From assembly GCF_019456655.1 (NCBI RefSeq), contig NZ_CP080332.1:620001-684000 (forward strand): DNA of 64,000 nucleotides, given 5' to 3'. A program made the translations under genes and the position numbers. The notes beneath the pieces were generated by a model. The model was not told the origin of the DNA and did not search any database. It saw only the letters and a list, made by a program, of their open reading frames with translations. The stretch is from Mycolicibacterium diernhoferi (GTDB lineage: Bacteria; Actinomycetota; Actinomycetes; Mycobacteriales; Mycobacteriaceae). This document shows positions 10,280 through 19,334 of this stretch, one piece after another (positions within the stretch are counted from its first letter, which is position 1; each line of letters begins with the position of its first letter).

Positions 10280-11080
10280 TCATGTCGGGAGCCCCTCCCG
10301 GTGCGCGTCGGCGCGATACCGGTCCACCCAGTCATCCGAGCGTTGGTCGGCCTGCCGTTCCAGCACCGGCGTCGGCGCCAGCCGCGGGTCCAGTCCCAGT
10401 CGTTCCAGCACGTCGGCCACCACGGTGGTCAGGTTGCGCCACAGGTACGGGTAGGAGATGTCGAGCGGTTCGACGCCTTCCTCCTCGAACCAGGTCCGCC
10501 AGCCCTCCTCCTGGGCCCGCAGCATGGTGATGACGTGTGCGATGGCCCCGGCGTGATACTCGGCCCGGGCGTCGCGCACCGGGTCGGGGCGTCCACGCCA
10601 GACCCGGGTCTGTACGGCCCGCCAGAACGACACGGCCTGGGACACCACATCGGGCCGGTAGATGTGCACCAGCACCGGATCGCTGCCGACGACGTCGCGG
10701 ATGGCCGACAGCAGGCCGGTGCCGGACCGGTCCGGCAGATCCTCGGCGCGGTCGGTCAGCAGCGGGGTCTGATTCCACATCAGCTTGCCGCCCCACACCC
10801 CGTTCGGGGTGCGCCCGACGGTCTGGATGTAGTCCCGCCAGATGGTGGCCGGCGCCAGGTCGGGCTTGCCCTCCACCAGCGGGTCGAGCAGTCGCAGGAT
10901 CGACTCGTCCTGCACGCCGGCGAACCACTCGCGCGGTTGCGGCGACATGCTGGTGTTCGGCAGGTACTGGAAGAACTCCTGCGGCTCGCCGGCCACGCCG
11001 GTGGCACGCAGCGATTCGACGAGCAGCGTGCTGCCGCTCCGCTGCGACGCGAGGACGAGATACGCCTTCGGGTGGGCCAT
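10280..11080 (-). CDS. stf0: Trehalose 2-sulfotransferase Stf0
   Basis: A 266-residue sulfotransferase that transfers sulfate from PAPS to the 2-position of trehalose, first step towards sulfolipid-type glycolipids. The 5'-phosphosulfate loop SQRSGST is at residues 12-18, and the sequence matches the M. tuberculosis Stf0 as I recall it almost throughout ([29 protein letters not shown]). I chose the ATG at 11080 because homologues begin [14 protein letters not shown]; an in-frame ATG at 11107 would add nine residues. A sulfatase gene follows upstream on the same strand, so a sulfated-metabolite function for the pair is plausible. Confidence 0.88.
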   Translation of the reverse strand: MAHPKAYLVLASQRSGSTLLVESLRATGVAGEPQEFFQYLPNTSMSPQPREWFAGVQDESILRLLDPLVEGKPDLAPATIWRDYIQTVGRTPNGVWGGKLMWNQTPLLTDRAEDLPDRSGTGLLSAIRDVVGSDPVLVHIYRPDVVSQAVSFWRAVQTRVWRGRPDPVRDARAEYHAGAIAHVITMLRAQEEGWRTWFEEEGVEPLDISYPYLWRNLTTVVADVLERLGLDPRLAPTPVLERQADQRSDDWVDRYRADAHREGLPT

Positions 11081-11146
11081 GCGGGAGAACTGTAACGGCA
11101 ATTCCATTGTGCCGCAGGCGTTGTATTCGCCTCACCCTGAATTTAA

Positions 11147-12526
11147 CTATTGCGGCGACTGGGGTGCATCTTCGATGCCGCGATCCTCGGCAATTGCGGC
11201 GCGGCTCAGACCCGGCCATTCCTTGATCGTCAAATACGTTTGCGTGTACCGCTCCGAGATTCTGGTCCCCGCGAAATCGGAGGGGATGACATCGTTCGTC
11301 TGCATCCGCCAGTCGTTCAGTTGCAGCGCGAGTTCGCGGGCAATCTCTGCGGTTTCCGCAGTAAGCGGGGTGCCGAACAGGTTGTGCGACTCGCCCGGGT
11401 CGGTCCGGAGGTCGTACAGCTCCCGCCCCGGGCGCGGGCTGCGCGCATTCGGGCCGACGACCGCGCCGGGAGCGCTGTCGGCGATATCCCAGGGCAGATC
11501 CAACAATGGTCGTTCCGCGTAATTCTCGATATAGGAGAATTCCTTTGTCCGGATGGCCCGGATGGGATCGAAAGAATCGTGATAAGTCTTTGTCGAGTAC
11601 ACCTCGGTGCGTACCGGAAAAGGCGTCGCCGCGGGCTTGACGAAATTGTCCGCGTGGGACAGCCCCTCGACCTCGGCGGGCGCCTGGACTCCCAGCAGGT
11701 CCAGCAGCGTGGGCACCAGGTCCACCCCGCTGAACAGTTCGTCGTAGACCTGTGGCGGCACACCCGCCCCGGTCGGTGGGCGCACGATCATCGCGATGCC
11801 GGTGCCCGCGTCGTACAGCGTGGACTTGGCCCGCGGCAGCGCCGGGCCGTGGTCGGTCATGAACACCACCCAGGTGCTGCGGTCCAGCCCGGTTTCGGCC
11901 AGGGTGTCCAGCAGCCGTCCGACGGCGGCGTCGGCGACGGTGATCGAGCCGTAGAAGTCGGCGAGGTCCTGGCGGATCTCGGGGGTGTCCGGCAGGTACC
12001 CGGGCAGCTCCACCGAGGCCGGGTCGGCGGGTTCGTAGCGGTCGTGCGGGTAGGGGCGGTGTGTCTCGAAGAATCCCGCGGTGAGCAGGAACGGGCCGGA
12101 GAGTTCGGCCGGGGCCCGGCGCAACCAGGCATCGGCCTGCTCGACGACATACTCGCAGTACGAATTCGACACGTCGAACTCGTCGAAGCCCAGGCGCGAG
12201 GGAAAGGAGGTCTCATGCTGCATACCGAACAGCGCGGTGCGCCAGCCGGACTCGGACAGCATCGCCGGCAGGGTGCGAACCCCCGCCCGGTACTCCCACC
12301 CATGATGGGCCAGCCCGACCAGGCCGTTGCTCTGCGGGTAGCGGCCGGTGAACAGCGATCCGCGCGAGGGCGAGCACAGCGGCGCGGTGGCATGCGCCCG
12401 GGTCAGCAGGATGCCCTCGGCGGCGAGCTGGTCCAGCCGCGGACTCCGCACATCGGTGTGGCCGTACACACCGAGATGGCGCCCCAGATCGTGCCAGTGC
12501 ACGATCAGTACATTGCTCTTCTGCAT
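11147..12526 (-). CDS. Sulfatase (formylglycine-type arylsulfatase family)
   Basis: A 459-residue alkaline-phosphatase-fold sulfatase. The signature CSPSR at residues 51-55 contains the Cys that is oxidised to formylglycine, followed by GSLFTGRYPQSNG; a metal-binding MTDHGP segment occurs later. It lacks a signal peptide, so it should act in the cytosol. Position upstream of stf0 corresponds to Rv0296c. I chose the ATG at 12526 (MQKSNVLIVHWHD); an in-frame ATG at 12544 is possible. Confidence 0.85.
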   Translation of the reverse strand: MQKSNVLIVHWHDLGRHLGVYGHTDVRSPRLDQLAAEGILLTRAHATAPLCSPSRGSLFTGRYPQSNGLVGLAHHGWEYRAGVRTLPAMLSESGWRTALFGMQHETSFPSRLGFDEFDVSNSYCEYVVEQADAWLRRAPAELSGPFLLTAGFFETHRPYPHDRYEPADPASVELPGYLPDTPEIRQDLADFYGSITVADAAVGRLLDTLAETGLDRSTWVVFMTDHGPALPRAKSTLYDAGTGIAMIVRPPTGAGVPPQVYDELFSGVDLVPTLLDLLGVQAPAEVEGLSHADNFVKPAATPFPVRTEVYSTKTYHDSFDPIRAIRTKEFSYIENYAERPLLDLPWDIADSAPGAVVGPNARSPRPGRELYDLRTDPGESHNLFGTPLTAETAEIARELALQLNDWRMQTNDVIPSDFAGTRISERYTQTYLTIKEWPGLSRAAIAEDRGIEDAPQSPQ

Positions 12527-12613
12527 CTGGCCACCATCCCACAACGGAACCGCGCGCTGCAGTAGGGATTTGCGCAGCGCGGCCGCTGCGGTTTACCCGG
12601 CGGCCGTGATGTG

Positions 12614-13330
12614 CTATTTCCAGGCGAACACCGGCTGCTCCAGCTGATCGACCGGATCACCGCGGCCTTCCAGGCCCAGCCAGCGCATCTGCAGCAGTAC
12701 CGCACCGGTCGGCGCGTGGATCAGGTCGTTACCCAACGGAATCTGCACCACCGGCCGGGGACTCTCGGGGATGGTGATGTAGCGCGGTGAATCCTCCCGC
12801 TGCAGCTGGTGCAGTCCGACCCGGTACACCGCGACCACCTCGTCCGGGGACGGAAGCAACTCCAGTCGCCCACCGCCCCACAGCACCACCGGGGTGATCA
12901 CGTACCCCGATCGGGTGGGGTAGTCGTCGAGCATGCCCAGCACCGAACTCCCCGGCAGGTCGACACCGACCTCTTCGTGTAGTTCGCGCAGGGCGGCGTC
13001 GGTGGAGGTCTCGCCCGGGTCGAGGCGCCCGCCCGGCAACGCCCACTGCGCCGAATGGGAGTTCAACCGCGATGCCCTGCGGCACAACAGGAACGATGCG
13101 CCACCGGATACATCGACCATCCGGCCGTCCAGCGAGTCGGGCATCGGCCGGCCGGCGATCCAATCCTCGACCGGTGCGGGGTCCACCCGGTCCTCGCCGA
13201 GGTGGGAGTCCACCAGGGTGACCGCCACCGCGGCGCGCCGCTTGGACGGATCGGTGCAGGTGCGGCGGTCGTGGGCGGCGAGGTTGGCCCGGATGCGTTC
13301 ACGCAGTGTGGCGTCGTAACTGATCGTCAT
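12614..13330 (-). CDS. NUDIX hydrolase (CoA-pyrophosphatase-like)
   Basis: A 238-residue protein with a full NUDIX box at residues 101-123 (G-x5-E-x7-REL-x-EE-x-GV), the Mg-binding helix of nucleoside-diphosphate-linked hydrolases. The N-terminal 95 residues and the C-terminal tail resemble CoA diphosphatases of the NUDT7/CoAse group, but substrate is not certain. The start overlaps the stop of the upstream gene (ATGA), so they form a two-gene operon. Confidence 0.82.
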   Translation of the reverse strand: MTISYDATLRERIRANLAAHDRRTCTDPSKRRAAVAVTLVDSHLGEDRVDPAPVEDWIAGRPMPDSLDGRMVDVSGGASFLLCRRASRLNSHSAQWALPGGRLDPGETSTDAALRELHEEVGVDLPGSSVLGMLDDYPTRSGYVITPVVLWGGGRLELLPSPDEVVAVYRVGLHQLQREDSPRYITIPESPRPVVQIPLGNDLIHAPTGAVLLQMRWLGLEGRGDPVDQLEQPVFAWK

Positions 13331-13809
13331 GGGTGATACGGCACCCCGACGGCGCGGAAGATGAACTCCGGTGGGACGTCGTAGGACAGTGACCGACGCG
13401 GCAGCCGTGCCAGCACATCGTCGGACAACGGTTCCTTGTAGTGCAGTGACAATCGGCCCTCGCAGCGCGGGTCGACCTGGGCGACATCGAGGTCGATGAC
13501 CAGCCCTGCCGGGGAGATGTCGGCGGTGACCGGGCCCGAAAGTGGTGCGTCCCAGCGCAGATCGATGGCGCGTCCGGCGAGTTTGGGGACGGTGGCCAGG
13601 GTGGCGAGCACCCGGGCATTGGTGAACACGAGTGATCCGGACAAACTGGTCACGCTGCCCGTCGATCGTCGGCCCGGGACCTTGCCGGAGAAACGCCTGG
13701 TGATCGGTACGTACTCGGCGAAGTAGATGATGCCCTCGGCCTGCACAGCCTCGCGCAGCTCGCTGGGAAGTTTGCCGATGCGCAGGAGTTTGCGCAGGAA
13801 CACCGCCAT
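13327..13809 (-). CDS. Conserved hypothetical protein
   Basis: A 160-residue protein with no recognised enzymatic motif. Segments such as GSVTSLSGSLVFTNARVLA and DLDVAQVDPRCEGRLSLHYKEPL suggest an all-beta fold without signal peptide or membrane helix. The ATG at 13809 is chosen as the first good in-frame start close to the divergent PAP2 gene. It is translationally coupled to the NUDIX gene downstream. Function unknown. Confidence 0.65.
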   Translation of the reverse strand: MAVFLRKLLRIGKLPSELREAVQAEGIIYFAEYVPITRRFSGKVPGRRSTGSVTSLSGSLVFTNARVLATLATVPKLAGRAIDLRWDAPLSGPVTADISPAGLVIDLDVAQVDPRCEGRLSLHYKEPLSDDVLARLPRRSLSYDVPPEFIFRAVGVPYHP

Positions 13810-13908
13810 GATCCGCACGATACGCCAAACCAGGAACGGCGCAGCCCGCCTATGATCGGCGAGGTCAGCGTCGGGCCGGTCCCGGGGCCCGCGAACCGGA
13901 ATGGGGGA

Positions 13909-14595
13909 GTGTCCTTGCTGTACAGACTTTCCCCGCGTCATCCCGCCGTGCTGGCCGGCGCGATCGCGGCGGCCGCGGTATTTCTGCTCGCGTTGGCCGG
14001 GGTGCTCGCGGGCTGGACTTGGATGGTCGACGCCGACTGGGCGGTACTGGATCCGCTGTACCGGTACGGGGCGGCGCATCCGGGCTGGGTGACCGGCTGG
14101 GATGTGTTGTGCACGGTGTTCCACCCGGCGGTGTTCCGGCTGCTGGCCCTGATCTGGATCGGGTACGCCTTGATACGGCGTGAGTACCGGGTTGCGTTGT
14201 TCCTGGGGCTGACGGTGGAGTTCTCCGCGCTCATCGTCGTGTTCACGAAAGAGGTTGTGTCGCGGCCACGCCCGGCCACCGCGCTGGTGTCCGAACTGTC
14301 CTCGTCATTTCCGTCCGGTCATGCGCTCGGCGCGTCGGCGGCCGTCACGGCCGTGCTGGTCGTGGCATGGCCTGCGCTGCGCCATCAGTGGCGCACCACG
14401 GCCGTCATCGCCGGTGTGCTGATCGCGGCGGCGGTCGGCATCGGGCGGGTGGTGCTCAACGTGCATCATCCCTCCGATGTACTGGCCGGATGGGCGCTCG
14501 GTTACCTGTGGGTGGTCGCGTGCCTGCCGGTGCTGACCAGCAGCCGGTTCACGGCAGTGGACGAAACACCGGCAGCGACCGGTACCGGCTCTTGA
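13909..14595 (+). CDS. PAP2-superfamily membrane phosphatase (Rv0308-like)
   Basis: An integral membrane protein of about 228 residues with five to six transmembrane segments. The three phosphatase motifs are visible: KEVVSRPRP, the FPSGH motif, and GRVVLNVHHPSDVLAG. Such enzymes dephosphorylate lipid phosphates or polyprenyl pyrophosphates. The start is uncertain: GTG 13909, TTG 13915 (with GGGGGA six nt upstream) and an upstream ATG 13852 are all in frame. Its 3' end overlaps the convergent PAP2-kinase gene by 47 nt. Confidence 0.8.
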   Translation: MSLLYRLSPRHPAVLAGAIAAAAVFLLALAGVLAGWTWMVDADWAVLDPLYRYGAAHPGWVTGWDVLCTVFHPAVFRLLALIWIGYALIRREYRVALFLGLTVEFSALIVVFTKEVVSRPRPATALVSELSSSFPSGHALGASAAVTAVLVVAWPALRHQWRTTAVIAGVLIAAAVGIGRVVLNVHHPSDVLAGWALGYLWVVACLPVLTSSRFTAVDETPAATGTGS

Positions 14596-15991
14596 AAGTT
14601 GCCTCCTGGCACACGATTTCCACCTCACCGTCGTGCGCGATCGGAGTCGGTCCGTCCACCGCGGTGAAGCTGAACTCGGGCACCCGTAGCTCGTGGTACA
14701 GCGGGCTGTGCACCAGCCGGCCCAGCGCCAGGGCGCCCAGTATCCGCACCGTGGCGAACCTGGGGCCGGTCTCCAGGATGCGGACGTCGATGAGGCCGTC
14801 ATCCATCCGGACCCGCCGTGCCGGAGCGAAACCAGACGGCGAATACAGCGAATTGCCCAGGAAGAACAGCGAAGTCTGCACCGTCTTGTCGTCATAGCGG
14901 ATGCGGACGGTGGCGTCGCTGCGCAGCGTCCGGAACAGCGCGTACGCACCGGCCAGCGGCTTGCCCAAACGGTGCTCGAGTTTCTCGCGGATCCGGACGA
15001 ACTTGGGGTAGGCGCCGATACTGGCGGTGTTGACGACGGTGTCGGAGTCGTTGAACGCGATGGTGTCGACGTAGGCAGCCGACCCGGCGCGTATCGCCTC
15101 GACCGTCGCCGCGACGGTGTCGCAGCCGATGTCCTTGGCGAAATGGTTGAAGGTGCCGCCGGGGAAGACCGCGAGCGGCACTTCGGCGTCCACTGCGATC
15201 CCGGCCGCGCACGACACGGTCCCGTCCCCACCGCCGACCGCCAGCACCTCTGCGCGGTCGGCGGCGTCGCGCAGCTTGTCCTTGATGTCCTCGTGGTCAG
15301 CGATCTCGACGATCTCGCACTTCGGCAGCGCCTCCCGGACCTCGTCGAGGATGCGCTCCCCCGTACCGCTGCCGGAGTCCGGGTTCACGACCAGCACGAC
15401 GCCGTCCCCTTCAGGACGCGGCCGGGTGTGGAACCGGAGTGGCTCGGACGCGGTGACCGGTGGTTCGACGATGGTCGGCACGACGGCCGCCCCGGCCAGG
15501 GCGACCGCGGTGCCGATGCCGAAGCCGGCCAGCACATCGCCGGGGTAATGCGCGCCGGTGGCCACCCGGGACAGCCCGACCAGCCCGGCCAGCACGCCGA
15601 GCCCGATCCCGAGCGGGCGGTTCTCCAGGCCCACCCCTACGGCGAAGGCGGCCGCGCTGGCCGAATGCCCGGAGGGCAACGAGTTCGATGTCGGCATCCG
15701 CCGGGAGCGCCGCAACACCGGGACCGGGGCGAAGTCCGGGCGCGTGCGCTTCCACAGGCGTTTGGCGCCCTGATTGGTCAGCACACTGGTGACGGCCACG
15801 GTGGCCAGCGCCCTGGCCGCACCGCGCCGCATCGATGGGGTGCCGGCGGCGATCAACCCCGCCCCGATCGCGATCCACAGCTTCGAGTGGTCGGCCGCCG
15901 CGGTGAGCCTGGGCATCACGGTGTCGAGCGCTTTGCTGTCGGATTCCGCAACGGCCTCGAAGATGCGCCGGTCGACCGTTCCCAATCCCAT
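14549..15991 (-). CDS. Bifunctional PAP2 phosphatase / diacylglycerol kinase-family protein
   Basis: A 480-residue fusion. The N-terminal half (about residues 1-185) is a PAP2 domain with KRTRPDFAP, PSGHS and SRVATGAHYPGDVLAG motifs and hydrophobic helices. The C-terminal half (about 195-480) is a DAGK/YegS-type lipid kinase domain with the nucleotide loop GGGDGT at residues 253-258 and PGGTFNHFAKDIG. Joining a lipid phosphatase to a lipid kinase suggests a phosphate swap or salvage on membrane lipids; the substrate is unknown. The ATG at 15991 is preferred over a TTG at 16000. Confidence 0.85.
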   Translation of the reverse strand: MGLGTVDRRIFEAVAESDSKALDTVMPRLTAAADHSKLWIAIGAGLIAAGTPSMRRGAARALATVAVTSVLTNQGAKRLWKRTRPDFAPVPVLRRSRRMPTSNSLPSGHSASAAAFAVGVGLENRPLGIGLGVLAGLVGLSRVATGAHYPGDVLAGFGIGTAVALAGAAVVPTIVEPPVTASEPLRFHTRPRPEGDGVVLVVNPDSGSGTGERILDEVREALPKCEIVEIADHEDIKDKLRDAADRAEVLAVGGGDGTVSCAAGIAVDAEVPLAVFPGGTFNHFAKDIGCDTVAATVEAIRAGSAAYVDTIAFNDSDTVVNTASIGAYPKFVRIREKLEHRLGKPLAGAYALFRTLRSDATVRIRYDDKTVQTSLFFLGNSLYSPSGFAPARRVRMDDGLIDVRILETGPRFATVRILGALALGRLVHSPLYHELRVPEFSFTAVDGPTPIAHDGEVEIVCQEATFKSRYRSLPVFRPLP

Positions 15992-16069
15992 GACTACCAA
16001 AGTACGCAGAAACCACCGTGTCTAAACCTTGACTTGACCCGGGTGGGTGCGGGTGCCGACGATGGACGG

Positions 16070-16723
16070 ATGCGCCGACTGGTCCTGCTGTTGAGCGCGC
16101 TCTGGCTGGCTTTCGGGGCATCTGCGCCCACCGTCCACGCTGCCGAAACGCCGTGGTTCGTGAACTCCGTCGGCAATGCGACCCAGGTGATTTCCGTTGT
16201 GGGCGTGGGGCCCACGACCGCGAAGATCGATGTGTGGGAGCGCACCGCGGCGGGCTGGAACCCGATCGGGGTGGGGATTCCGGCCCACATCGGGTCCAAC
16301 GGGATGGGCCAGCAGATCCGCGAGGGGTCGAAGACGACACCGATGGGCGTGTTCACCCTGGACTTCGCATTCGGGACGCAGGCCAATCCCGGTGGGGGGC
16401 TGCCCTACGTGCAGGTCGGCCCGAACCATTGGTGGGATGGCGATGTCGCCAGCCCCACCTACAACACGATGCAGGTCTGTGAGAAGAAGCGGTGCCCGTT
16501 CCGCACCGACGGCGGCGGCACCGAGAACCTGCAGATTCCGCAGTACGCGCATGCGGTGGTGATGGGCGTCAACAAGGCCCGGACGCCGGGCGCCGGCAGC
16601 GCCTTCTTCCTGCACTCCACCGGTGGCGGCCCCACCGCGGGGTGCGTGGCCATCGACGATGCCACCCTGGTGAAGATCATCCGGTGGCTGCGCCCGGGCG
16701 CGGTGATCACCGTCTCCAAGTGA
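16070..16723 (+). CDS. Exported L,D-transpeptidase-like (YkuD/ErfK) protein, Rv0309-like
   Basis: A 217-residue secreted protein with a cleavable signal peptide (residues 1-23, ending VHA). The C-terminal part carries a YkuD-like active-site pattern with His182 (LHSTGGG) and Cys192 (TAGCVAI), as in L,D-transpeptidases that crosslink peptidoglycan. The domain is shorter and more divergent than LdtMt proteins, so a related carboxypeptidase or anchoring role is possible. Position next to a PAP2 gene and a SnoaL gene matches Rv0309. Confidence 0.75.
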   Translation: MRRLVLLLSALWLAFGASAPTVHAAETPWFVNSVGNATQVISVVGVGPTTAKIDVWERTAAGWNPIGVGIPAHIGSNGMGQQIREGSKTTPMGVFTLDFAFGTQANPGGGLPYVQVGPNHWWDGDVASPTYNTMQVCEKKRCPFRTDGGGTENLQIPQYAHAVVMGVNKARTPGAGSAFFLHSTGGGPTAGCVAIDDATLVKIIRWLRPGAVITVSK

Positions 16724-17200
16724 TCAGATATTGAGGGCGCTACCGGGTTTCAGATGGAATCCGAGATTCTCCGTGGACATGGTGGCCTCGTAGGTGCGGT
16801 CGTACCCGGTGGCGCAGATCTGCCAGCCCGCGGCGGTGCGGCGGTAGCGGTCCCGGTAGAACGCCGCGCCGATGAGCATGAAGTTGAAATCCGCCACGAT
16901 GACCCGGTCCTGCAGATACCAGCGACCCGAGGCCTCATCGGGTCCGTCCAGGGTGATCTCCGGGTGGTCGACGCGGTGCTCGGTGATGATGGCCGGGCCC
17001 AGCGACTGGCGCATGAACCCGACGAGTGCGTCGCGATCGGTGAAGTGCAGCACCTCGTCGCCGACCGAGGAGCCGTAATCGCCCACGACGTCCTCGGTCA
17101 GGGTGGCGGTGAAGTCGTCCCAGTGCTTGGTGTCCAGCGCACGCAGGTAGCGGTACTTGACCTGTTTGATTTCTTCGATTTCACCGAGGGTGTCAGCCAT
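16724..17200 (-). CDS. SnoaL-like / nuclear transport factor 2-fold protein (Rv0310c-like)
   Basis: A 158-residue alpha+beta cone-fold protein. The opening (EIEEIKQVKYRYLRALDTKHWDDF) and the central H-x-x-x-x-P-E-I pattern (HRVDHPEITL) are typical of the SnoaL_4 group, which includes aromatic hydroxylases' partners and dehydratases. No cofactor motif. The start at 17200 (MADTLG) is chosen; an ATG at 17209 is also in frame. It ends at the base after the convergent exported protein gene. Confidence 0.75.
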   Translation of the reverse strand: MADTLGEIEEIKQVKYRYLRALDTKHWDDFTATLTEDVVGDYGSSVGDEVLHFTDRDALVGFMRQSLGPAIITEHRVDHPEITLDGPDEASGRWYLQDRVIVADFNFMLIGAAFYRDRYRRTAAGWQICATGYDRTYEATMSTENLGFHLKPGSALNI

Positions 17201-17300
17201 GCCCGCCATCTCAGCACAGCGTTTCGCCGATGTCCCGAACTCCGGTCATCGCGTTGTGTCCGTTCGGTCGATTTGCCGGACGGCAGTTAGGGTGGGCCCA

Positions 17301-19166
17301 ATGACCGACCCGCTGGGGTTGTCCATCGGGACGACCAATTTGGTCGCGGCACGTGTCGGCGACCGTCCTGTCACCCGGCGCGCAGTGCTGACACTTCCCG
17401 TGCAGGGCGCGCCGGAAGTCGGCCTGCCCTCCGGGCAGCCCGGGCAGGTGCTGGCCGGATTCGTTGACCGCGTAGGTGATCCGGTACCGCTGGTGGCCTC
17501 CGACGGGTCGTCCTATCCGGCCGAGGATCTGCTGGTCGAAGCGCTGGAGGCGATGGTCGGAGTCGTCGGGGCCACCCCGTCGGCGCAGACCGCCATCGCG
17601 GTCCCCGCGCACTGGAACGCGGCCACGCTGCGGGCGCTGCGGGCGACCCTGCGTGCCAATCCGGTGCTGTCACCGGGCGGTGCGACACCGCGCCTGGTCT
17701 CCGATGCTGTCGCCGCACTGACCTCGCTGAACACCAATCCGGGGCTGAGTGCCGGCGGGCCGGTGGTGCTGGTGGACCTGGGTGGCGGCGGCACCAGCCT
17801 CACCCTCGCCGATTCCGGGGCGACCTTCGAGCCCCTGGACGAGACCACCCGGGTCGCCGAGTTCTCCGGTGACCTGATCGACCAGGCCCTGCTGACCCAC
17901 GTGCTGGCCGGCATCGAGGACGCCGATCCGGGGGCGACTGCCGCGGTCGGTCTGCTCGGCGCATTGCGTGAGGAGTGCCGGCAGGCCAAGGAGAGACTCT
18001 CGGCGGCCACCGCCACCGAGGTCCCGGTGTCGCTGCCCCGCTACCAGTCGGTGGTACGGGTGACCCGCGCCGAGCTGGAGGCGCTGCTGGCCGAGCCGCT
18101 GGCCCAGGTCCTCGCCGAACTGGACGGCCTGCTGGAGCGCAACAGGCTCAGCTGGGCGGACGTCTCGGTGATCGCCACCGCGGGTGGTGGGGCCAGCATT
18201 CCGCTGGTCACCCAGCGGTTGTCCGAGCATTCGCGGCGTCCGGTGGTGAGCACCCCGCAACCCGCGTTGGACGCGGCCGTCGGTGCGGTGCTGTTCGCGG
18301 CCTACGCGGCCGAGGCCGGGGCGCAGACCGGGATGGCCCCGGCCGCCGGCGCCGACGCGCCGACCAGCATGGCGCCGCCGGTCGTGGTTCCCGACCAGTC
18401 CGGATCCTCGACCTTTCGGGCCCTGGCCTGGTCCCAGGACGACGACGCGGGTGCCGAGCCGGTGCCCTATGCCGGCCCCGACGAGTACCCGAGTCCCTAC
18501 ACCGGTGCCAATCCGTATCTAGCCGAGGACTCGACCCGCATTGTCTCCCAACATGTTCCGGATCCCTACGACGATGATCGCCGGGGTTTGCCCCGGCTGC
18601 CGATGGCGGTGTTCGCCGCTGCCGGCATCCTGTCCGTCGTCGCACTCGGCGGTGTGGCGATCGCGCTGACCGGTGTCTCCGAGACCGACACCCCCACTCC
18701 GTCGACCGCACCGGTCACCGGGGTGCTGACGCCGGAACCCGCTGCGCCGCCGCCGGCTGTCGAGACCCCGCCGCCGGGCATCGTCACCGTGACCGAGGCG
18801 CCGCCCGCGCCGCCTCCGCCGCCCGAATACGTGGCGCCCGAGCCGGTGGCCCCGACGTACACGACGACGACCACGCAGCCGACCACCACCACAACGACGA
18901 CCACGACCACGACGACGACCACGACGACGACCACGACGACGCCGTCCACGACCACGACCACGACGACGGTGCCGACGACGACGGTGCCGACGACGACGGT
19001 GCCGACCACCACCGAACCCGACCCCCTGCCCACCACAACGGCCGAGGTCACCACGGTCGTGCCGACCACCGAGGCGCCCGCGATGCGCACCACCTACATC
19101 AATGTGCCTTTGCTGCCGCCGATACCCATTCAGGTCCCGAATCCGGGTGCGCCGGCAGTCCCGTAA
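17301..19166 (+). CDS. Hsp70-family actin-like membrane protein with Pro/Thr-rich tail (Rv0312-like)
   Basis: A 621-residue protein. Residues 1-340 form an Hsp70-like actin ATPase domain (LSIGTTNLVAA phosphate loop, VLVDLGGGGTSLTL adenosine loop, ATAGGGASIPLV). A linker leads to one transmembrane helix at about 433-457. The rest is a low-complexity Pro/Thr extracellular tail with a 51-residue Thr-rich run (521-571). The substrate-binding domain of true DnaK is missing. It resembles Rv0312 in position and composition. The ATG at 17301 follows GGGTGGG at about 6 nt. Confidence 0.82.
   Translation: MTDPLGLSIGTTNLVAARVGDRPVTRRAVLTLPVQGAPEVGLPSGQPGQVLAGFVDRVGDPVPLVASDGSSYPAEDLLVEALEAMVGVVGATPSAQTAIAVPAHWNAATLRALRATLRANPVLSPGGATPRLVSDAVAALTSLNTNPGLSAGGPVVLVDLGGGGTSLTLADSGATFEPLDETTRVAEFSGDLIDQALLTHVLAGIEDADPGATAAVGLLGALREECRQAKERLSAATATEVPVSLPRYQSVVRVTRAELEALLAEPLAQVLAELDGLLERNRLSWADVSVIATAGGGASIPLVTQRLSEHSRRPVVSTPQPALDAAVGAVLFAAYAAEAGAQTGMAPAAGADAPTSMAPPVVVPDQSGSSTFRALAWSQDDDAGAEPVPYAGPDEYPSPYTGANPYLAEDSTRIVSQHVPDPYDDDRRGLPRLPMAVFAAAGILSVVALGGVAIALTGVSETDTPTPSTAPVTGVLTPEPAAPPPAVETPPPGIVTVTEAPPAPPPPPEYVAPEPVAPTYTTTTTQPTTTTTTTTTTTTTTTTTTTTPSTTTTTTTVPTTTVPTTTVPTTTEPDPLPTTTAEVTTVVPTTEAPAMRTTYINVPLLPPIPIQVPNPGAPAVP
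18861..19013 (+). repeat. Threonine-codon microsatellite with VPTTT minisatellite
   Basis: This in-frame repeat uses almost only ACG and ACC codons, ending with three 15-nt units that encode VPTTT. All repeats are multiples of three, so length changes would keep frame. It encodes the outer tail of the Hsp70-like protein and is a likely site of strand slippage and of O-mannosylation. Confidence 0.85.
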
Positions 19167-19334
19167 CCCCACGCCGACCCTTCACCTGCGCATATCAATT
19201 ATTCGAAGAGTTGAGTCGCTGCGACACGCCGGGTTATAGTCACCCGAGTTAAGTCACGGATGTGTAACGACAAGCAAACGGCCGGGTCTCGGTGGTTGCT
19301 GAACGAGAAGTTCGCGAGCTCGAAGGTGTGGTGA

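Noticed and set aside
14693..16069. Long plus-strand frame preceding the L,D-transpeptidase-like gene
   Set aside because: It runs antisense to the PAP2-kinase gene, is Arg/Gly/Asp-rich and lacks family motifs; the true start is at 16070 with a signal peptide.
18861..19013. Possible CRISPR-like direct repeats
   Set aside because: Repeats are 3- to 15-nt coding units without spacers and lie inside a gene.
18566..19093. Long antisense frame reading Val/Gly-rich peptide repeats
   Set aside because: It is the complement of the Thr/Pro-codon repeat of the Hsp70-like gene; such repeats open all frames.
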